From assembly GCA_026874595.1 (NCBI GenBank), contig CM049307.1:6347579-6411578 (forward strand): a DNA stretch of 64,000 bases, read 5' to 3'. This document shows positions 60,674 through 64,000 of this stretch, in pieces (position 1 is the first letter of the stretch; the number at the start of each line of letters is the position of its first letter). Both the position numbers and the translations under genes were made by a program. The DNA comes from Sipunculus nudus (taxonomy: Eukaryota; Annelida; Sipuncula; Golfingiida; Sipunculidae). The notes beneath the pieces are model-generated. The model did not search any database. It worked only from the letters and a program-made list of their open reading frames with translations, and was not told the origin of the DNA.

Positions 60674-61556
60674 GTAAACCAGCGTAACTGTTCACCAGCG
60701 TTATTTGTCTGGGGTTAATGTGTATTGTTCTGTTAACAATGATTGTAGAGTGTAGAGTCATATAATGTAGTGGTGATATTGCTAGCTCATGAGGTTTACT
60801 TCCTGTTTAAATGGTTCTCTGTGCTAAGACCTCTGGCCAAGTTGTTTAAATACATCAACACTGCACCATTTTCACCCAGGAGTGAATGGATATTCATCAT
60901 CATTGATTGCAAGCAGATATAAATGAATAACCTTCTAGCACATATAGCCTCTAGGGTGTATGCTGTTAGATGCTTAGTAAAGCTACAAGAATGAACAGGC
61001 CAGAAGGCCAGCAAAAAAAAGTGTGAAGTAACCATACTAGCCTTTGTGATGCTATATTTGGTATACCTTTTGCTATTTGCTTTTAACATCCAGTTCACCC
61101 GCAGCATTTTCAGCTACACAGTTGTTGTATTAGCTGTTGACAAGAAGAACATTGGTGCCATCTTGATATTTTGCTTTCAGTTACAGCTGTTATAGCCATG
61201 AATAGACAGGCAATATAAAACAAGACAGCATGATGAAAATCAGACTGCATGTACTGCTACCTCCCTCCCCGCTACCCTGGTTCATATACTGAGAAAACTG
61301 ATTCCTTAAATGCATGTCATGTCTGCATTATCTGCTCACCTTGATTCACCTGACAAATGGCTGACATAAAGAAGATCTTTGTGTAGAAGCCTTGCATTTG
61401 TTGATTTTTAAATCTAAGGAAAATTGACCACATGGTACAGTGTTCTGCTTGTCTTTGCATTTACTGTTTGAATGTGTCCATATTAAAATACAAGATCTGT
61501 TTCAGTGTTAGTATTATGGTTTCATGACATATATTTGTGTGCGTATGTTGCCACAG
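60674..61556 (+). other. Intron 3
   Basis: 883 bp, GTAAAC to TGTTGCCACAG. Contains a SINE copy (about 60,766-61,030); otherwise nothing recognised. Confidence 0.7.
60766..61030 (+). mobile_element. SINE, diverged copy
   Basis: Shares TTCACCCAGGAGTGAATGG, AATAACCTTCTAGCAC, GGTGTATGCT and AGCTACAAGAATGAACAGG with the SINE at 19,893-20,232, in the same orientation. The tRNA-like head is badly eroded (GTAGTGGTGATATTGCTAGC...), with no usable box B seen. Confidence 0.65.
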
Positions 61557-61684
61557 GTTGGGGTAAAGTTTCAGGACCTGTTTATAACACCAACATTTGA
61601 TGAACTTGAAGAGGTGGCTCAGGACATATCAGGTCAGGCCAAGAAGCTGGATAACCAACAGCTCTGTGATGTCCAGGAGTTAGG
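61557..61684 (+). CDS. Unidentified gene, exon 4
   Basis: Acceptor TTGCCACAG|GTTGGG and donor TTAGG|GTAGGT enclose 128 bases, entering in phase 0 and leaving two bases of the next codon. The peptide starts VGVKFQDLFITPTFDELEEV and continues with AQDISGQAKKLDNQQLCDV. The DELEEVAQDISGQAKKLDNQ stretch has a helical, coiled-coil-like pattern. Joins in frame with exons 3 and 5. No domain recognised. Confidence 0.78.
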
Positions 61685-61830
61685 GTAGGTGTTGTATGAT
61701 GTCAGGTTCTGTGAGATGAATTTATCATGGTGATATAAAGTGGAAATTAAAGTATAGTCTATGATAAAGTTTATGCTGATGGTCATAAGGGAAGGCTGCA
61801 GTTGAAGTGTCACAGTTTATCAGAATTAAT

Positions 61831-63007
61831 TGTATCCGTCAAAACAAAGTTTTGCGGATACTATGTTTTTGACCGGGTTCCGCGGCGGCGGCGGCGTTCA
61901 TTTCTGAAGAACTCCTCTGAGACTACTGGACGGATTTTTCCAAAACTTACACAAATTATCGGGTCACATGTGAACTGGTGCCTAACCAAGTGACCTTGAC
62001 CTCTGACCTTTCCTCTTTGCCCAGCGTCCGTTTGTGTGTCTGTTTCCACACATAAACCCACATATCTGGGGAACCAATTGACGGATCAGGAAAAAAAATT
62101 TACACAAAAGTAGCCCTGGGAAAGCTTTATAACATACACAAAAAAAGGTGGCGCCACTTGCAACCATGTTTGCACAGTGTCCATCTGTTCATCTGCCTTG
62201 GGTTAAATCACTCATATCTCTGCAGTGGTTTGACTAATTCACCTAAAATTCGACATGCGTATACATCATAGATAGCTTTCTTGATTTTATGACAGGTGGC
62301 GCCACCTACTTTCGGGTTAACGCTGCAGACATCCAAGCTCATATCTCGGGAACCGTTTGACTGATCAGGAAAAAAATTTTACACAAATGTAGCTCTTGGA
62401 TAGCTTTATAACATACACAAAAATGGTGGCGCCACTTGCAGCATTTTTGCACAGCGTTCATCTGTTTGTCTGCCTTAGGTTAAAATCACTCATATCTCTG
62501 CAGTGGTTTGACTAATTCACCTGAAATTCAGCATGCGTATACATCCTAGATAGCTTTCTTGATTTTATGACAGGTGGCGCCACCTACCTTCACGATCACG
62601 CTGCAGACATCCAAGCTCATATCTCAGGAACCGTTCGACCAATCAGGAAAAATTTTTTTACACAAATGTAGCCCTGGATAGCTTTATAACATACACAAAA
62701 ATGGTGGCGCCACCTGCAGCCATTTTCGCACAGCGTCCATCTGTTTGTCTGCTGTGGGATAAAATCACTCATATCTCTGCAGTGGACTTTTCCACATGAA
62801 ATTTTGCATGTGTATACATCTTGGATAGTTTCTCATTCAAATAACAGGTTGCACCACCTACAATCATGTTTATGTGGCAGAGATCCATTCTAATATGTAA
62901 CACATGTAACTCTATATCCCTTGCCACTCAATCCATGCCTCACTTCACTTGTCCTTCTCTGATTTTGGCGGATACACGTAGTCGCTTGTGGACTACCCGT
63001 ATTCTAG
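61831..63007 (+). mobile_element. Helitron-like family III element in intron 4
   Basis: 5' hairpin GTATCCGTCAAAAC-AAA-GTTTTGCGGATAC (61,832-61,861). 3' TTTTGGCGGATAC (inverse of the 5' arm), hairpin GTAGTC-GCTTGTG-GACTAC (62,978-62,996), then CTAG (63,004-63,007), seven bases beyond the hairpin and before TT. The core has modules of about 140-150 bp, with GGTGGCGCCAC(C/T) at about 62,147, 62,295, 62,424, 62,573 and 62,703. This is the clearest Helitron-type 3' end in the window. Confidence 0.8.
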
Positions 63008-63129
63008 TTATTATGAAGCTGCACTTTTTGCTCAAATTCAATTTGGTAAATCAGTTAGATTCACCTCCCTGTTTAATGGATACATTAAACAGCCTCCCCA
63101 TTCACGCAGTATTTCAGTGTTTATTCAGG

Positions 63130-63380
63130 CTCCTCTTAGCATGATATGATATGATATTGGTATGATATAATATTATAATGAAATGATAGCAACATATTTT
63201 AAAAAAGATGTAAGATATTTGATGAAAACTATATTATATGATATTGATGTGTGATAATGATCTGATATAATAATTATGAGAATTATAATAATGACAGGTT
63301 GTGATAATTATATAATATTGGCATGATATGATGGGATATGATATGATGTTATGATGTTGTCAGTCATAATGACATGATGT
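63130..63380. repeat. Degenerate ATGAT-type repeat
   Basis: Irregular TGATATGATAT and ATAATGATA units in intron 4. Confidence 0.7.
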
Positions 63381-63487
63381 GATGCTTGTAAATTTTTTCA
63401 TAATAATGATAAGGGCTTATACTGAAATTATAAAGGCCTTGATCCAGTACTTTTTAGTTTAAACACCTTCTGCTGGTTTCATGACAG

Positions 63488-63597
63488 AGAATTTGAGGTA
63501 GAGAGTCTTCACTTTCATGGCCAGGCTCACAGGTGGCGCTTGAGTCAGCTGTTACAGAAAGGTTCCAGGCGGGCACATGCGACATTGTTAGATGCAA
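63488..63597 (+). CDS. Unidentified gene, exon 5; continues beyond
   Basis: Acceptor TTTCATGACAG|AGAATTTGAG and donor GATGCAA|GTATAT enclose 110 bases. The first base completes the Gly codon split by intron 4. The peptide begins EFEVESLHFHGQAHRWRLSQ and continues LLQKGSRRAHATLLDA. The exon leaves one base of the next codon, so further exons lie beyond the window. Together the five exons give about 213 codons. The mix of helix-prone and basic sequence gives no family that I can name. Confidence 0.75.
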
Positions 63598-64000
63598 GTA
63601 TATTCTTAAAATTAATTCTTATAAAGTTCATGAAAAGATACACAACCACATTAATTTGAGTGCATGTGTCAACAATCATTAATAAAATATGAACCAGATA
63701 AACTTGTTTGATTCAAATAAAAATGTTTTAAAAATTATTCTATCATTGCTCTGTCAGATGTTTTTCATTGATATTCAGTATTTTATTGACTGTTTCCATC
63801 ATACCAAAGTGTACAGGGATTTATTTAAGTGGGCTGCTGGCACTCTTCTAATATTTTCACTCTTTCATTATTTGCAACAGTGTGACATATTAATACTGTA
63901 TGGTTTCAATAAATACTAGTAACAGGTCACTTTTCTTCCAGTGGATCTTTTTCCATTACAACATACTCCAGGTGTAAAAATGTAAATGTATAACAACTGT
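63598..64000 (+). other. Intron 5, partial
   Basis: Starts GTATAT; AT-rich with no further exon recognised before the window ends. Confidence 0.5.

Larger units (their letters stand above)
61685..63487 (+). other. Intron 4
   Basis: 1,803 bp, GTAGGT to TTTCATGACAG. Contains a complete family III element (61,831-63,007) and an ATGAT-rich stretch (63,130-63,380). Confidence 0.7.

Noticed and set aside
2213-63007. Rep/helicase or transposase coding region
   Set aside because: None of the element interiors has a long ORF or recognisable motif. All appear non-autonomous.

Overview
The window is AT-rich eukaryotic DNA, most likely from a marine invertebrate and probably a mollusc (bivalve-like). 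The reasons are a split gene with GT-AG introns, very dense short non-autonomous transposons whose ends (AGCTCAGCTGA...; CCGT-rich 5' regions; ...GACCCATAGGTCCCTTGTTT) resemble repeats I know from bivalve genomes, tRNA-derived SINEs, and a large satellite array. No operons, rRNA, bacterial genes or viral genes were seen. The organism is an inference from repeat type, not from a diagnostic gene.

Layout. 1-12.9 kb: AT-rich non-coding DNA with one Helitron-like element nested in another (2.2-5.9 kb), a Mutator-like remnant joined to a SINE (6.1-6.86 kb), a foldback region (9.2-10.2 kb) and a patch of nested palindromes (10.86-11.1 kb). 12.9-29.5 kb: more Helitron-like elements, a SINE and tandem-module arrays. 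30.48-43.54 kb: an uninterrupted satellite of a 57-bp monomer (about 229 copies) with a recent higher-order repeat of 2,566 bp. 43.95-50.60 kb: a multi-level nest of four Helitron-like families. 51.18-63.60 kb: the only convincing gene, five exons on the + strand (about 213 codons, open at the 3' side), whose introns hold more transposons (hAT-like MITE, Mutator-like element, long hairpin, family I/II nest, family III).

Main result. Six repeat families, called I-VI here, share one architecture. The 5' end has a short inverted repeat, usually as a hairpin. The core is made of tandem modules, several carrying the palindrome GGTGGCGCCACC. The 3' end repeats the inverted repeat, followed in most families by a small hairpin and a terminal CTAG or CTTG before a T. 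Nested copies show insertion between Ts with no target duplication beyond ambiguous Ts. This fits non-autonomous Helitron/Helentron-type rolling-circle elements. No Rep/helicase gene is present, so class membership is inferred. Families I and II are nested in each other in both directions at two separate loci. One family I copy ends 14 bp upstream of exon 3, so the transposon now supplies most of that 3' splice-site region.

The gene could not be identified. It has an acidic, probably disordered N-terminus followed by charged, helix-prone sequence.
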